From assembly GCF_964656455.1 (NCBI RefSeq), contig NC_135719.1, forward strand, positions 7,295,163 through 7,359,162: a stretch of 64,000 nucleotides of DNA. Direction: 5' to 3'. The stretch is from Halichoerus grypus. Its lineage: Eukaryota > Chordata > Mammalia > Carnivora > Phocidae. Both the position numbers and the translations under genes were made by a program. Positions 21,119 through 32,488 of the stretch are shown here, in pieces (the first letter of the stretch is position 1; each line of letters opens with the position of its first letter). A model generated the notes under the pieces. That model was not told the DNA's origin. It ran no database searches and was given only the letters and a program-made list of their open reading frames with translations.

Positions 21119-21139
21119 CCCCCCCCCCCCCCCCCCCCC
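21119..21139 (-). repeat. 21-base G-tract at the L1 5' end
   Basis: An unbroken run of 21 C on the + strand directly between the L1 body and the target-site duplication. It is the 5' terminus of the L1 (G-tract in sense). Confidence 0.9.
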
Positions 21140-21156
21140 GTATAAGCTCTTTTTTA

Positions 21157-22018
21157 AAAGACTGCTTTGCTGGAACGTTGTAAGCAAGGTCACAGGTCGA
21201 TTTTTTTCAAGGGGCTTTATTTGGTTTGTAAAGTCAACCTTAATTCCTCAAAACTGTCTGGTCATATCTGAGTCTATGTATCTCTCTCTCTAATATGACA
21301 TTCCATTCAGAGCCTAAGGAACATAACCAGTGTTCTGTTGCAAAGAGAATGGATTCTTACTGAACTTATGTAAATACCTAATTATTTGCCATGAAAAGAA
21401 TACTGAAGAGTTCTGGAATTCCAGAGGGATCAGATGTGGAGAAAAAGTAAATGTTTCCTTTTTGTTCACAAAGGTATATCTTATCAAATTGTTGATAGCT
21501 TCACAGGAGAGAGAGAAACGTTTCCTAAAATCCGGAAAAGCAAAACATTAGAGAACCAGCAATGTTTTAAAGAAGAAGTCAAAAAAATTATAATTGTCTT
21601 CCTCTCTTCATTCTGTCCCATATAATTAATTCTTGTTGGTCTTGATCTTTTGGGAAAAGTTTTATGACGACACCATTTTCTCCATCGGTGTTCTGTAAAT
21701 TCTTACTCTGTTATCAGAACCTGTATCAAAATCATCAGAAACCTGTACTTACAGGACTTGTCAGTTGCCTTTCCATGAATTTCTCTGGAAATGAAACACA
21801 TTTGTAAGAAGCTTTTGTTTAGCATCTGAGCAAAACAATAACTCTGCAAATGATAAGATTTAAAAATGGCCATGGTAAAAGGTCTGATGAGTGCTTATTA
21901 TGATCTACTTGATGAGGAAATTTGGTTATTTTTGTAACATACCACATTTTAAGATAAGAACTGGAATTGTAAGTGTTTACATTATATTAGGACATAATAG
22001 ATCTTTCCGAATTGCATA
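21157..22018 (-). pseudogene. Decayed retroviral interior (presumed pol)
   Basis: AT-rich sequence continuing the provirus on the other side of the L1. I could not identify a specific catalytic motif here. The assignment rests on position between the CCHC knuckle and the integrase tail. Confidence 0.4.
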
Positions 22019-22258
22019 CAGTTTTTGGGACACTTCTTTTTTTTTTTTTTTTTTTAAGATTTTATTTATTTGACAGAGAGAGACACAGCCAGAGAGGGAA
22101 CACAAGCAGGGGGAGTGGGAGAGGGAGAAGCAGACTTCCCGCGGAGCAGAGAGCCCGATGTGGGGCTCGATCCCAGGACCCTGGGATCATGACCTGAGCC
22201 GAAGGCAGACGCTTAACGACTGAGCCACCCAGGCGCCCCCAGTTTTTGGGACACTTCT
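22019..22258 (-). mobile_element. Can-SINE, minus strand, inside the provirus
   Basis: The body at 22038-22239 is flanked by a perfect 19-bp duplication CAGTTTTTGGGACACTTCT (22019-22037 and 22240-22258). T-run at left; head GCCACCCAGGCGCCCC at right. Confidence 0.97.
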
Positions 22259-23077
22259 ATTAATAACCTATATCCACAAAAATATAATCTAAGAAGGCTT
22301 AGTGTCACCTTTTTGACAATGTTTCCTGTGTAATTTATCATACTAAATAAACCTAATTAGTGTAACATCTCTCTTTTTATAAAGAGAGAGAACAAATCAT
22401 TTGAGATGTTCCTGGATCTTTTGGAAAATCCTGAAGTTAGTTCGAGGTCAAAAGATTTCATTTAGAATTTTATTTTTGGGAGGTTCGGGCACTTTGTCAA
22501 GTAAGATCATCGGTCTGTGAAATAATACTTAGTTATCCATTTAACCAAAGTAACAATTAAAAACTTTGTAGGCAAATAACAGAAAGTTAAATAGTTGTAA
22601 AAAGCCTTAGCTCTTTTAATATTGAAAAGACTCATTTTTTTCTAAGTGCACAAGGACCTGATAAAGATAAAACATAGAATCTTTGTTTTTCTAGACAGAT
22701 TATACTAAAGGTAAAGAAAACCCTTATTAAGAGCAGGACTAATAATCTAAGAAAACTTTGTCCTTTTACAGAGAGAAAAACCCAATTCCAATTTTGCACC
22801 AGTGTACTTTTAATATTAAAACTAATTTTAAATAAATTCATTTAAGTGTCAGCCAGCTTGACCACACATTAAAATTCCTTTTCAAAGATTCCTTTTCCAC
22901 AAACCTTCTCTCTCTCTCTCTCCCTTTTTTTTTTACATTCAGATTTTGTCCTGTGTTTTCCCTCTTTTAAATATGCTGAATATCCGACCTCACTTTTGGG
23001 CAAAATTACTTTCTTTTCCCTTAACAAAATGCATTTCCATTCCTCATGCCTTCTTTTACTATTTCTAGTAGCTTTAA
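22259..23077 (-). pseudogene. Decayed retroviral interior (presumed pol)
   Basis: AT-rich, without long frames or recognisable motifs. It is placed in the provirus by position only. Confidence 0.35.
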
Positions 23078-23165
23078 TTATATATATATACACACACACA
23101 CATTAATTATATATATACACATATATGCGTACATATATATACACATATATGTGTGTATATATACT
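23078..23165. repeat. (TA)n/(CA)n microsatellite
   Basis: Alternating TA, CA and TG tracts with interruptions. It abuts the 3' end of the older L1 and may have grown from its A-rich tail. Confidence 0.85.
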
Positions 23166-24713
23166 TACCATATAATATCCTATTAGTTTTAGGTGTACAT
23201 TATAGTAACTTGATATTTTTATACATTAGGAAATAATCCCCATGATAAGTCTAGTTTCCATCTGTCACCATGCAAATTTATTACAATATTATTGACTATA
23301 TTCCCCGTGCTATACATTACATTCCCATGACTTACTTATTTTATAACTGGAAGTTTGTACCTCTTACTCCCCTCTTTGGTAACCAACAGTTTGTTCTCTG
23401 TATTTTTGTATCTATGAGTCTGTTTCTGTTTTTTTGGTTGTTTTGTTTTTTTAGATTCCACATACAAGTGAAATCATGTGGTTATCTTTCTCTTATTTCA
23501 CTTAGCATGATACCCTGTAGGTCCATCCATGTTGTTGTAAATGGCAAGATTTTTCTTTTTATGGCTGAGTATTGTATATATATATATATATATATGCGCA
23601 TCCATACATACCACATTTTCTTTGCCCATTCACCTATTGATGGACCCATAAGTTGCTTCCATATCTTGGCTTTTGTAAGTAATGCTGCAGTGAACATAGG
23701 GGTGCACGTATCTCTTCAAATTGGTGCTTTTGTTTTCTTCAGACAGATACCTGGAGGTGGAATTGCTGGATCATATGGTAGTTCTATTTTTAATTTTTTG
23801 AGGAACCCCAATACTGTTTTCCACAGTGGCTACATGGATTTGCCTTCCCACCAACAGTGCCTGAGGGATCCTTTTCCCCCCATATCCTCACCAACACTTG
23901 TTATTTCTTGTCTTTTGGATAATAGACAATCTGAGAGCTGTGAGGTGATATCTCACTGTGGTTTTGATTTGCATTTCCCTGGTGATGAGTGATGCTGAGC
24001 ATCTTTTCACGTGTCTGTTGGCCGTCTGTATGTCTTCTTTGGGAAAATGTCTATTCAGGTCCTCTGCCCATTTTTTAATCAGATTTTTTGGATATAAAGT
24101 TGTGTAAGTTCTTTATATATTTTGGTTATTAACCTCTTATCAGATGTACTATTTGCAAATCTCTCCTCTCATTCAGTAGGTTGCCTTTTTGTTTAGTTCT
24201 TGGTTTCCTTTGCTGTGCAGAAGCTTCTTAGTTTGATGTGATCACATTTGTTTATTCTAGCTTTTGTTGCTCTTGCCTGAAAGGACTGGTCCAAAAAAAT
24301 ATTGTTAAGACTGATGTCAAAGGGCTTACTGCCTATGTTTTCTTCTAGGAGTTTCATGGCTTCTGGTCTTAATTTCAAGTCTTTCATCCATTTTGCATTT
24401 ATTTTTGTATATGGAGTAAGAGAGTGGTCCAGTTTCATTCTTTTGCATGTAGCTGTCTAGTTTTCCCAGCGCCATTGATTGAAGAGACTGTGTTTTTTCC
24501 ATTGTATATTCTTGCCTCCTTTGTCATGGATTAATTGACCATATAAGTGTGGTTTTATTTCTGGGCTCTCTATTTTATTCCATTGATCTTTGTGTCTGTT
24601 TTTGCACCAGTACCATACTGTTCTCATTAGTGTAGCTTTATAGTATAGTTTGAAATGGAGAAGTGTGCTACCTGCAGCTTTTTTCTTCTTTCTCAAGATT
24701 GCTTTGGCTGATC
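23166..24713 (-). mobile_element. Older L1 (L1M-like), 5'-truncated
   Basis: On the minus strand it shows decayed ORF2 C-terminal coding (segments at 24457-24696 and 24193-24438, including [14 protein letters not shown] and MKLDHSLTPYTKI) followed by 3' UTR. Stops and shifts are frequent. A (TA)n tract at 23576-23595 lies where the WYIYTMEYY region should be. It appears inserted in the retroviral interior, although no clean target duplication was found. Confidence 0.85.
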
Positions 24714-24715
24714 AC

Positions 24716-26145
24716 ATGTATTAGTTAGAATTCTTAACCCTTAGGAACCTTAACTAAGAAGTAAACAATTATGAACTGTCTTTTCCATTAGCACTCTGTG
24801 AATTGGCCGGCTTATGAGTACTCTTTATGATTTCTAGAAACGAGCTTTCCTCAGTGTGCATAAAATGTGTTTGCTAATAGACTCAAAGATCTTTGGTTCC
24901 TCTGGAAGCAAAATATGGATAAGCCTGTTTTCATTAATTAATGTTTCAGTATTTTATCTTATTTGGAAATGATCTGGATATCCAATGAATTTAACTTAAC
25001 TCATTATATGACTTAACTTAGCAAAACTTTAAGGTTTCAGGTTACCCAAAAGATATGGGAAAACTATTTAAAAAGTTTACCTAAAACCTTTTTATCCTAC
25101 TTACATGTATTCAATTTACCTGTTCTTGACAGTTATTTTCAAATTACCCACAAAAGCTTCGTGAGGCATTAGACAAAGTTATCCACTGTACCGAGCTACA
25201 GATTTTGTAACAGAGATAACATGAACTTACTTGATTAGTAAACGTGGGTAGGATAAAAGTATTATATCAGACGCTGATAACTCTAAAGACATGTCTATTT
25301 TAATGAAACCAACAAACTTAAACTAGCATTAATACTGAATATCTTCCCAGATCACGTGACTCTGAAAAGCAGTTGCGTTAGTTTCTATTATATTTCTGAG
25401 ATCTAGAAATACTCAATTTATAAATGCTTATTGTTAAGCCAATTAAGTAGAGCTTTGATATTTACTAGAATTTGGCAAGGTTTTTCATTAATTTCAATTT
25501 TAGATTTCCTTAGCTATTTAAGGGAATAACATAGCAGTTTACCAGAGAATCCCTCCGAGTCCTGTCAATCTGGGGAGGGGCCACTGGAGTTGGTAGTTAA
25601 AGAATTTGCGTGGGCCTTCGAGGACAATCTCTTTTATAGTGTCCCAGTTGATTACAACTGAGACATTGATTTCTGGGCCAGTGTTTTGATGATGGACCCC
25701 TAAGAGAGTATGATGTGGGGGGCCCAGGCGTAATTTTAGATGCCTGGCCTTGTAGCTGTAAAGCTAATGATTTGGCGGACTTCTGTTTATGATCTTGTGT
25801 GTTTAAATTTTCATTAGCCCTTTACAATGAATTTTTTAATGAAGTTATTTCAGACTTTTGAAGCCTTTTGGATGCTTCTACATACCAATTAAAATAGGTT
25901 TCCCATTCTGTTTGCTTGTTATGGGAGCCCTTACTTTCAAGTGTACTTTTTAAGTAAAAGATCTTGTCCAGTTGGAATGTCCCTCTAATGGCCGCTGTAA
26001 TTCTGAGTTGTCTTTAATAAGATTGTGCCATTTTGTAGACATTTATAGCTTCTGGGACTGCAGGTTTTAGACATAAAATAAGGAGGTGTGCTGGAAGATG
26101 GCAAGTTTGATTCTTTAGAAATTAAGGATCCCATTTTTTTATTAC
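24716..26145 (-). pseudogene. Decayed retroviral interior with gag 3' end
   Basis: It contains the CCHC knuckle at 25624-25665 and, beyond it in element sense (below 25620), the expected start of pro-pol. No intact frame. Region identity away from the knuckle is by position. Confidence 0.55.
25624..25665 (-). pseudogene. gag nucleocapsid CCHC zinc-knuckle remnant
   Basis: On the minus strand 14 codons give Cys-X2-Cys-X4-His-X4-Cys exactly, with Gly directly before His and basic residues following, as in retroviral nucleocapsid. It is about 2 kb inside the 5' LTR, the right place for the end of gag. Only one knuckle was seen, as in gammaretrovirus-like elements. Confidence 0.85.
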
Positions 26146-26478
26146 TATAGTTGACCCCTGAACAACAAAGGGATTAGGGGTGCTGACCACCTTTGCAGCC
26201 AAAAGCCTGTGTATAAGTTTTGACTTCCCCAAAATGTAACTATTCATAGCCCATTGATGACCGGAGGCCTTATCGATAACAAACAATTGAATAACACATA
26301 TTTTATATCTGGTGTGTATTATATACCATATTTTTACAACAAAGTAGGCTAGAGAAAAAATGTTAGCAAGGAAGTCTTAAGGAAAAGAAAATACATTTAC
26401 AGTACTGGACTGTAAAAAAATCTGAATATAAGTCAACTCTCACAAGTTCAGACCTGGGTTACTCAAGGGTCAGCCGTA
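26146..26478. mobile_element. Tigger/mariner-like nonautonomous DNA transposon
   Basis: The body at 26148-26476 is flanked by TA dinucleotides (26146-26147, 26477-26478). The terminal inverted repeats are GTTGACCCCTGAACAAC at the left and the complement of GTTACTCAAGGGTCAGC at the right. About 330 bp with no transposase coding, consistent with a Tigger-derived MITE. It lies inside the retroviral gag region. Confidence 0.75.
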
Positions 26479-26692
26479 TTTATTTATTTATTTTAGCTAG
26501 CCTTTGGGTTTCTCAGAACCACATTAATACCTAAGTGGGATATGCCTCGGGATTGAGGATTGTGTGGTGTTTTGCAGTGTACCATATTTCATGGACATGT
26601 TTTTTGAGGTTGGTAGGTAGCCTGGTGTCAGTCTAACTCGTCCTGTGACCAACTTCTCCTAATAGGGGAGTCTTTGGGTTGGGCAGTGAGTG

Positions 26693-26940
26693 CTCTAACA
26701 GCTTTTATTTATTTTTATTTATTTATTTTTATTTTTAAAAAGATTTTATTTATTTATTTGACAGAGAGAGAGACAGTGAGAGCAGGAACACAAGCGGGGG
26801 AGTGGGAGAGGGAGAAGTGGGCTTCCCACCGAGCAGGGAGCCCAATGTGGGGCTCGATCCCAGGACCCTGGGATTATGACCTGAGCCGAAGGCAGACGCT
26901 TAACGACTGAGCCACCCAGGCGCCCCTCTAACAGCTTTTA
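26693..26940 (-). mobile_element. Can-SINE, minus strand, inside the provirus
   Basis: The body at 26708-26926 has a left end of repeated TTTATT units, then AAAGATTTTATTTATTTATT and a head GCCACCCAGGCGCCCC. TCTAACAGCTTTTA is duplicated on both sides. Confidence 0.95.
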
Positions 26941-27690
26941 AATGCTCGACCTGTGCCCACCAATTCTGCGGCTCTTTGCCCTCTGAGCTTCCCATTAGCA
27001 ATTAGCCTTTACCTCCTGTGCACATTAGCAGAAACCAACAGTGACCCCTGAAACAGAACTTTGGACCTCAGCAGTCACCGAAGAACTAGGGCCTGGGGAG
27101 AGGATTGGACCAGCAGACCTCAGAATGAATGGGGATGGCGGACAGATTCAAACAAGTGGGAACCACAGCTGCCACCGCCAGTTCCTGGTGTGGAGTTCAG
27201 GGAAGGATTTCAGACAAACGGGAAGCTGCAGACTAAACCAACAACAGTTCCCAGTGTGAAATCCGAGGGCAGAACCACGGGCCCGGGTCTAGAAGTTACC
27301 GCGGACAGGCCCGTGGCAGGCCCCGTTTGCATCACCAGCACTTCCCATGGAGCCTTGGATTAGGGAGAGAGTTGAACCAGCAGACCTCAACACATGGGGA
27401 CCATGGCCTGAAGCCCCACATGATAGGGAGCTCCGTACTTGTCACTTATGATTCCCACATGGATCTTGGGATGGAATTAAGTGCTGGGATTTTGTACTCA
27501 AAAAACTGGGAATTGGGGGCAAACAGCCACTTAGATCAGGAGCTGAGTGCAAAGAGGGCAGAGCCCAGATCTGAGAGTGGACTGACACACGGCTCTCGGA
27601 AATGACAAGAAAGACTGTGAACTCAGAGTGCCCCTAGGGTACCATGCCTATGTTTCTCTTTGTTCCCAAGGCCGTTGGAAGTCTCCTTCA
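26941..27690 (-). pseudogene. Retroviral leader and gag 5' region, decayed
   Basis: Lies between the primer-binding site and the SINE. It shows no long frame on the minus strand. Open frames on the + strand (27041-27363) are not in the retroviral sense and have no recognisable product. Confidence 0.4.
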
Positions 27691-27708
27691 GTCCTGGCGC
27701 TGCCACCA
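27691..27708 (-). promoter_or_regulatory. Retroviral primer-binding site
   Basis: In element sense it begins TGGTGGCAGCG four bases after the LTR end. The first 11 bases match the 3' end of a leucine tRNA plus CCA as I recall it; the remainder is diverged. Confidence 0.6.
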
Positions 27709-27712
27709 AATC

Positions 27713-28102
27713 TGTTAAATAACAGAAATTCTAGTGAGTAAATTTGAAGATCTGCTTGGCTTTGTTCAATGATTCATGAATCGGGCAGCATCCCATCTAG
27801 CAAATAGCTCCAAGGAGCAGCAGAAAAGAAAGGTTTTTAAAGGCAGAGTGGAATGGAGAGAAGGAAACTATGAGCAAAGAATGTATTGGTTTAGGCCAGG
27901 GTGCCCTCCTAAGGAGAGCAGAAAAGGTGTCTATCAGTGGATTACGGCCTAGGGCTGACCAGAAAATTCCAGGTTGGCTGGTTCAAAGTCACATTCCTGG
28001 GGGCTTGAAAAGTGCAGTTAGGTTAGGTATTAAGTCTTGGTTTGCTGATGTGGGGTTTAGCACAAGTGACTCTATTTTGAGCCCACAGTCTCCTTTTTAA
28101 CA
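27713..28102 (-). repeat. 5' LTR of the endogenous retrovirus
   Basis: It aligns with the 3' LTR at 11874. In element sense it starts TGTTAAAAAGGAGAC and ends near TTATTTAACA, giving the TG...CA termini expected of an LTR. No host duplication is clear. Confidence 0.85.
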
Positions 28103-31100
28103 TGACAAAGAGGTCCAGGTACCAACAGTGGGGAGTCAGGCGGCAGCATGGAATGGAATGGTCGGAGGGAAATCAGTGCAGCACAGACACGTGGTGTTTG
28201 CTCCTGAGGGTTTGCAGTGCTTCATCCAGCGGCTGCCTAACCCTGTTTTCCTGCCAGCCATTTGCATGCGTATTTCCTCGGGAATCGGCAATACTAGTCT
28301 CTCGTCTTTACCTTTGTGGTCTTGGGCCTTGGTTGGCATAGACTCTCATCTTTGGGCTGAAACAAGGCCCATGGGACCTGCTCAGTCTCTTGGGGACACA
28401 GATCGCCAAGACAGTTGGTAGCCATACTGCAGACGTTGGATGCTCTTCTTGGCAGCAAGGTCTTCTACAGAGAAAGCGCTGTACCCAGGTCATTGTGGGG
28501 GAGGTGGGCTGGACCAGTGATGGAGAGGTGGCCTCTGAGGAATTCAGGGGCAGGGACAGGTCTAGGGCCAGCTTGAGATACTCTGTAGATGAGCATGAGT
28601 GGATCTCTTAGCAAAAAGTGCACCTTTAGCCCTGTAACTCCCCAGATAACTGTCCACGGGAGGTTGCTGAGGGGCTGGATGGCCTTCAGAAACAGTGACT
28701 CACTCTCTGGGCTCTTGGAGGTTTCTGCTTTAGAGAATGGGGCATTCTGTCAGGCGCCACCAGCCATGATTTCAGACTGCACAGATCCGCCGGCTGGAGA
28801 GCAGCTGAAGGAGTGGAGGGAGAGGCAGGGAGAGAAAGGCAGCAAAGTGGGGGAATGGGCCAACGGAAGTGAGGTTGGAAGAAACCGAGCAGACTGCTGG
28901 GAAGTGGGGTGGTGGTGAAGAAGAGCGCCCCGCGGCCTCGCCACCCTGGATGAGATTACTTAGGAGAGCACTGGGAAGGCAAGAGGTGAAGACCAGGGCG
29001 AAGGTTCGGGCAGGTTTTGGGCAGTGGTCGTCAGCCAGGGAAATGCCATTAAGAGGTGTTTGGGAATGCCAATGTGTGGACCCCTGGCCCTCTTAGAATG
29101 TGAATAGATTTGCATTTGTCAGCCCTGGTGTAGTCCCCTTTCAGGAATCCAGACCTCTTGGAAATGGGCTATGTTTTACAAAGAGAGTCAGAATAATTTA
29201 GAGCCCCATTCACATGGATCTCATAAAGCTGCCATCCACAAGAAGAGCTCGGCGTGCCCTCGGCAGATGCTTGTTCCAGGGGAACCTAGTGGACTTCAGC
29301 AAGCTAGCAGTTTCCATTAAGAAAAAGCCCAGCATGGTGCATCCTGGCCTCCTGTTCTGAATTTTGGACCCCAAGATACCTGTAGGTAATGGCTTCCATG
29401 TCACAAGTTGATGCACCATCTGCATCTGGGTGGGCTGGCCAGAGCCACCCCTGCGTGTGGATGGCATGAATCGGGAGTGTTTTCCTTGGGGCTCATTTGC
29501 GCCTTGAGCCCTCTGCTCATGTGTAGCATGCCACACGGTTTCCCCAAGGGTCCGAGCTGAAGACTAGCTCCTGTGCAGTCTTTCACCGTTAGGAGATGTG
29601 CAGGCAAGTGCTGTGCTGCCTTGGGCTCCGCATTCTTGACTTGCACGTGGTGGGGTGGTTTGAGTGGCCCCACCATGACCTCACACCATTAGAGGCCAGG
29701 GACAGGGCCCTTGGGACCCACGGGTGGTAGGCACAGCTATTAGGCGTTCTGAATTCCTGGTGGCATGCTGGTAGAGAAAAGGAAGAAAGCTGGGGCCAAG
29801 TGAGCTCAGGTCTAAGGGACACTGACACAGCTGTGCTGATCCCCAGAGTATAGCCAGGATTCCCATTCCCACGTATCATGGTGGGTAGGACGTGGGGCCT
29901 TGAGTCTGATCGGGGCAGGGATGGCAGACCATGGCCTCTAAAATGGGGGGAGTCTGGGCAGCAGTGCTATTGTTAACACAAGATTGTTAATTCTGTGATT
30001 CCGAGGGGTAGACAGAAGTGCACCCAGTTTGAAATCGGTCCCATTAGTTATCAGCAAGATGGCGATGAGAAAGTGTGAGCAGGATCTGAGCCTCTCCCTT
30101 GGGAGAAGGAGGCCAGCATGTGCTGTCTGGGTTGTTGGGGTCCAGCTGAGCAGCCAGGATTCGGGCGGGACCCCTGTCCCAACACTGCATGAAGTGACAG
30201 GGCCTGGGGTACACACCTCGTCATGTTGGTGAATTACTCACAGTGGTACCGATGGGGGGTCATGATGCCGTGCTGCAAGAGGTCTCCCCAGGTACACCAG
30301 ATGCCGGGCTGAGGCAGCTGACACATCGTGGGTACTTTATAAATGAATGGACGAAGTGGAGTTCCAGGCCCCACCTGCTGCCGAGGTTAGGCCCAACTGG
30401 GCAACCCCAACCCAAGCTTGCGATGAGCCTGTGGGGTCAGGGTGTTTCAGGCTGGCACTGCAACAGGCTTCTGGCCGTAAGTCCTTCCTCGTGGTGAGAC
30501 CATCAGGTCTGGGTGAGCTCAGCAGCCAGAGGCTCATGGTCAGTGCTCAGTGATGCTGCCAGTTTATTCCCTGTTACCCTCCACCCTACAGCCACGGGCT
30601 CTGTGTTTCTTTCTCCTCATGCATGGTGTGAAAAATCCCCAGTATGTTCTGGCCCGAGCTCCCCTCTCCAGCTTGTGGGTTTTCCCTTTCACTCACTCCT
30701 CGGGTGCCAACACCATGTTCCCTCCTGTGCCATTGTTCTGGGAGGTGGAAGCCTGGGCAGTCCTGCTGGCTGAACTCTGCTCTAGGGCCGGCTGTAGGGT
30801 GTCACATTTCCAGGCCGCTCGAGGCCCCTCGGGAACCTTGGCCCTGCTAGCCTTGAGAGGAGGAATGTCTGCAGGATGGGGGCCAAATGTTGGCTTCCCA
30901 AATTTCCCCAGGTGTTGGGGTTGGAGGCAGAGTACCACCTTGACCTTGGCGTGTCTGGTACTCCCAGTGCAGAGAGTTGGCCTCCAGTGCGTGTGTTTTA
31001 CCCGGTCCCCTGATAGGGTATCCCTCAGCGTCTTTGCTGCATTCACCTTTCCTGTCCTGCCAGGGGACTCCCCAGGTGGTGCCTTGGGCCTCCTTTTGCC

Positions 31101-32470
31101 GCTTTCAGGAGAGTGAATGCTCTCTCTCCAGGGTGAAGCTGACGGCTCGGGAAGGGACAGTTCCTGCTACATGCGTGCTGAATGTATTGAGAGCTTTTAA
31201 GGAACCAGGTGGCCCATGTGGCTCTGGGGTTGCTGAGATAAAAGACAGTCCCTGCCCTCAAGGATCTCAAAGTCTCATGGGGAGACAGGCCTGTCAAAGA
31301 GTGTAAGACGAGATCACCAGTGTCCTGTGGGAATCGCAGTGTCTGTTCAGAGCTGATACTCGCCAACATGCACTGTTTAAAGCCAGGAAGTTAAAGTGGT
31401 GAATTAGTCCCACAGCAGTGGGTAAATATCTGCCGTCCTGAACCCCCTAAGTGACGACACCCAGTACTCCAGCCACCTGACTCCTCCTGGAAGCTTCCCC
31501 CCCACCCCGACCCCTCCCAGTGCCTGGATCCAGGAGCTAAGGATCAGGGTCTAGTTTAGGAGGAGGCCCTGGGGCCCTGATCCAGCCCTTTGGGCAGACT
31601 CCCTTTGGGCCTTATTTTGTGCTCTACTAGGTGCTCCTTAGGTCAACCCTGGTTCTGTGACAGCATAGCCGGGGCGCTCGTGGCCTAGCGGGGGGGTGGG
31701 GGTGGGGGTGGTGGTCTGAGCAGGACTCTCCGAAGGAGGTCTGAGAAGGATGTGTCCGTCTACATCCGTCCGTGGCTCTGTGGTTTGTGCGCCTCTGACC
31801 CTTGACATTGAACCTTGGCCTTGCCCCACCCCCTGGACAGAGCCCCCTGGTCCCTGTTTTAAGAAGGGGCTGCTGAGAATCGCTGGGAGCACAGACTGAG
31901 CACAGGGCAGGAGGAGGGGACCCAAGTCAATAGCATGAGGCCGGTTCTGTTGTCAAGGGATTTACGGTCTTCTGAGTGAAGCCAGGCACAGAATGCCTGG
32001 ACACAGAGGCGACAGGGTCACATTCATACACCAGCAAGCACACAGGAGTCATTTCGCAGTAATTGGAGGGTGAGGCTGGATGGCTGATGGCCACAGCTGG
32101 ATGAGGGTGGTTTGCTGAAAGCTTAGCGGAGGGAGGAGGAGGATACGGCTGTCGGAACCCCTGGATGTGCCGCTCCACAAACCGCTGGGCACCGAGGGGC
32201 CGGCAGGGAGAGGCGGTGGCTCTGAGGCAGTCAGAGGAACCAGCCCTGGCAGCAAGGGCTTTGTGTGGCTGACTCGTAAAGAGCAGGCAGTGGGGGGCGG
32301 GCAGGAAGAGGGTCTCATGCTGCAGTCCTGTCACCCCCTCGGCCGCCGCGGCCCCAAGCTGGGTCCTTCTGCTGGCTCTGCAGGTCTCACTTCCCGGCCT
32401 CAGACCCTGCACAATCCAGGGATGGCTTGCAAAGAAAAAACTCACTTCTTTTTCTCTACTCCCAAGGCTT
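28103..32470. other. Intronic sequence, mostly unrecognised
   Basis: 4.4 kb of GC-rich, apparently single-copy intron. A weak MIR/L2-like patch may lie around 30300-30350, and a further old-repeat-like stretch near 31220-31320. Long frames (for example 30550-31116 plus) lack splice context. A G-run cluster is at 31688-31714. Confidence 0.45.
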
Positions 32471-32488
32471 CTCCTCTGGCCACCAAAT

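Larger units (their letters stand above)
19301..21139 (-). promoter_or_regulatory. L1 5' UTR / internal promoter region
   Basis: 1.84 kb between the G-tract and ORF1. The outer part (about 20090-21118) is CpG-rich; the inner part (19385-20060) is strongly strand-asymmetric, A/G-rich on +. L1 internal promoters lie here by analogy with other mammals. A diverged tandem repeat (19516-20030) and an antisense open frame with a splice donor (20330-20568) are embedded. Confidence 0.75.
13969..21156 (-). mobile_element. Full-length young L1 retrotransposon
   Basis: The element at 13986-21139 (7154 bp) is flanked by a perfect 17-bp duplication GTATAAGCTCTTTTTTA at 13969-13985 and 21140-21156. The empty-site sequence TTTTTT/AAAAG fits the L1 endonuclease preference. 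Order on the minus strand: G-tract, 5' UTR with a YY1-like box, intact ORF1, 81-bp spacer, ORF2 (broken), 3' UTR, poly-A. It interrupts the pol gene of the older retrovirus. ORF2 has two stops, one frame-shifting duplication and a damaged catalytic motif, so this copy cannot supply its own reverse transcriptase. Confidence 0.97.
11874..28102 (-). mobile_element. Old endogenous retrovirus (provirus), heavily interrupted
   Basis: Two related LTRs in the same orientation (11874-12279 and 27713-28102) bracket 15.4 kb. Removing the later insertions (full-length L1, older L1, Tigger-like element, two SINEs) leaves about 6 kb, the size of a decayed retroviral interior. Landmarks occur in the correct order on the minus strand: 5' LTR, primer-binding site, CCHC knuckle of gag, integrase C-terminus, env start, CX6CC of the transmembrane subunit, polypurine tract, 3' LTR. 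The single CCHC knuckle, GPY/F-like integrase tail and CX6CC motif suggest a gammaretrovirus-like (class I) element. The LTRs differ at roughly a quarter of positions by eye, so it is ancient. All genes are broken. It is antisense to NTRK3. Confidence 0.85.

Noticed and set aside
25624..25665. CCHC knuckle as a cellular zinc-finger gene
   Set aside because: Single knuckle in a decayed frame lying between two LTRs with other retroviral landmarks; gag is the simpler reading.
30550..31116. 188-codon frame on +
   Set aside because: GC-rich intron with overlapping frames on both strands and no recognisable protein features.
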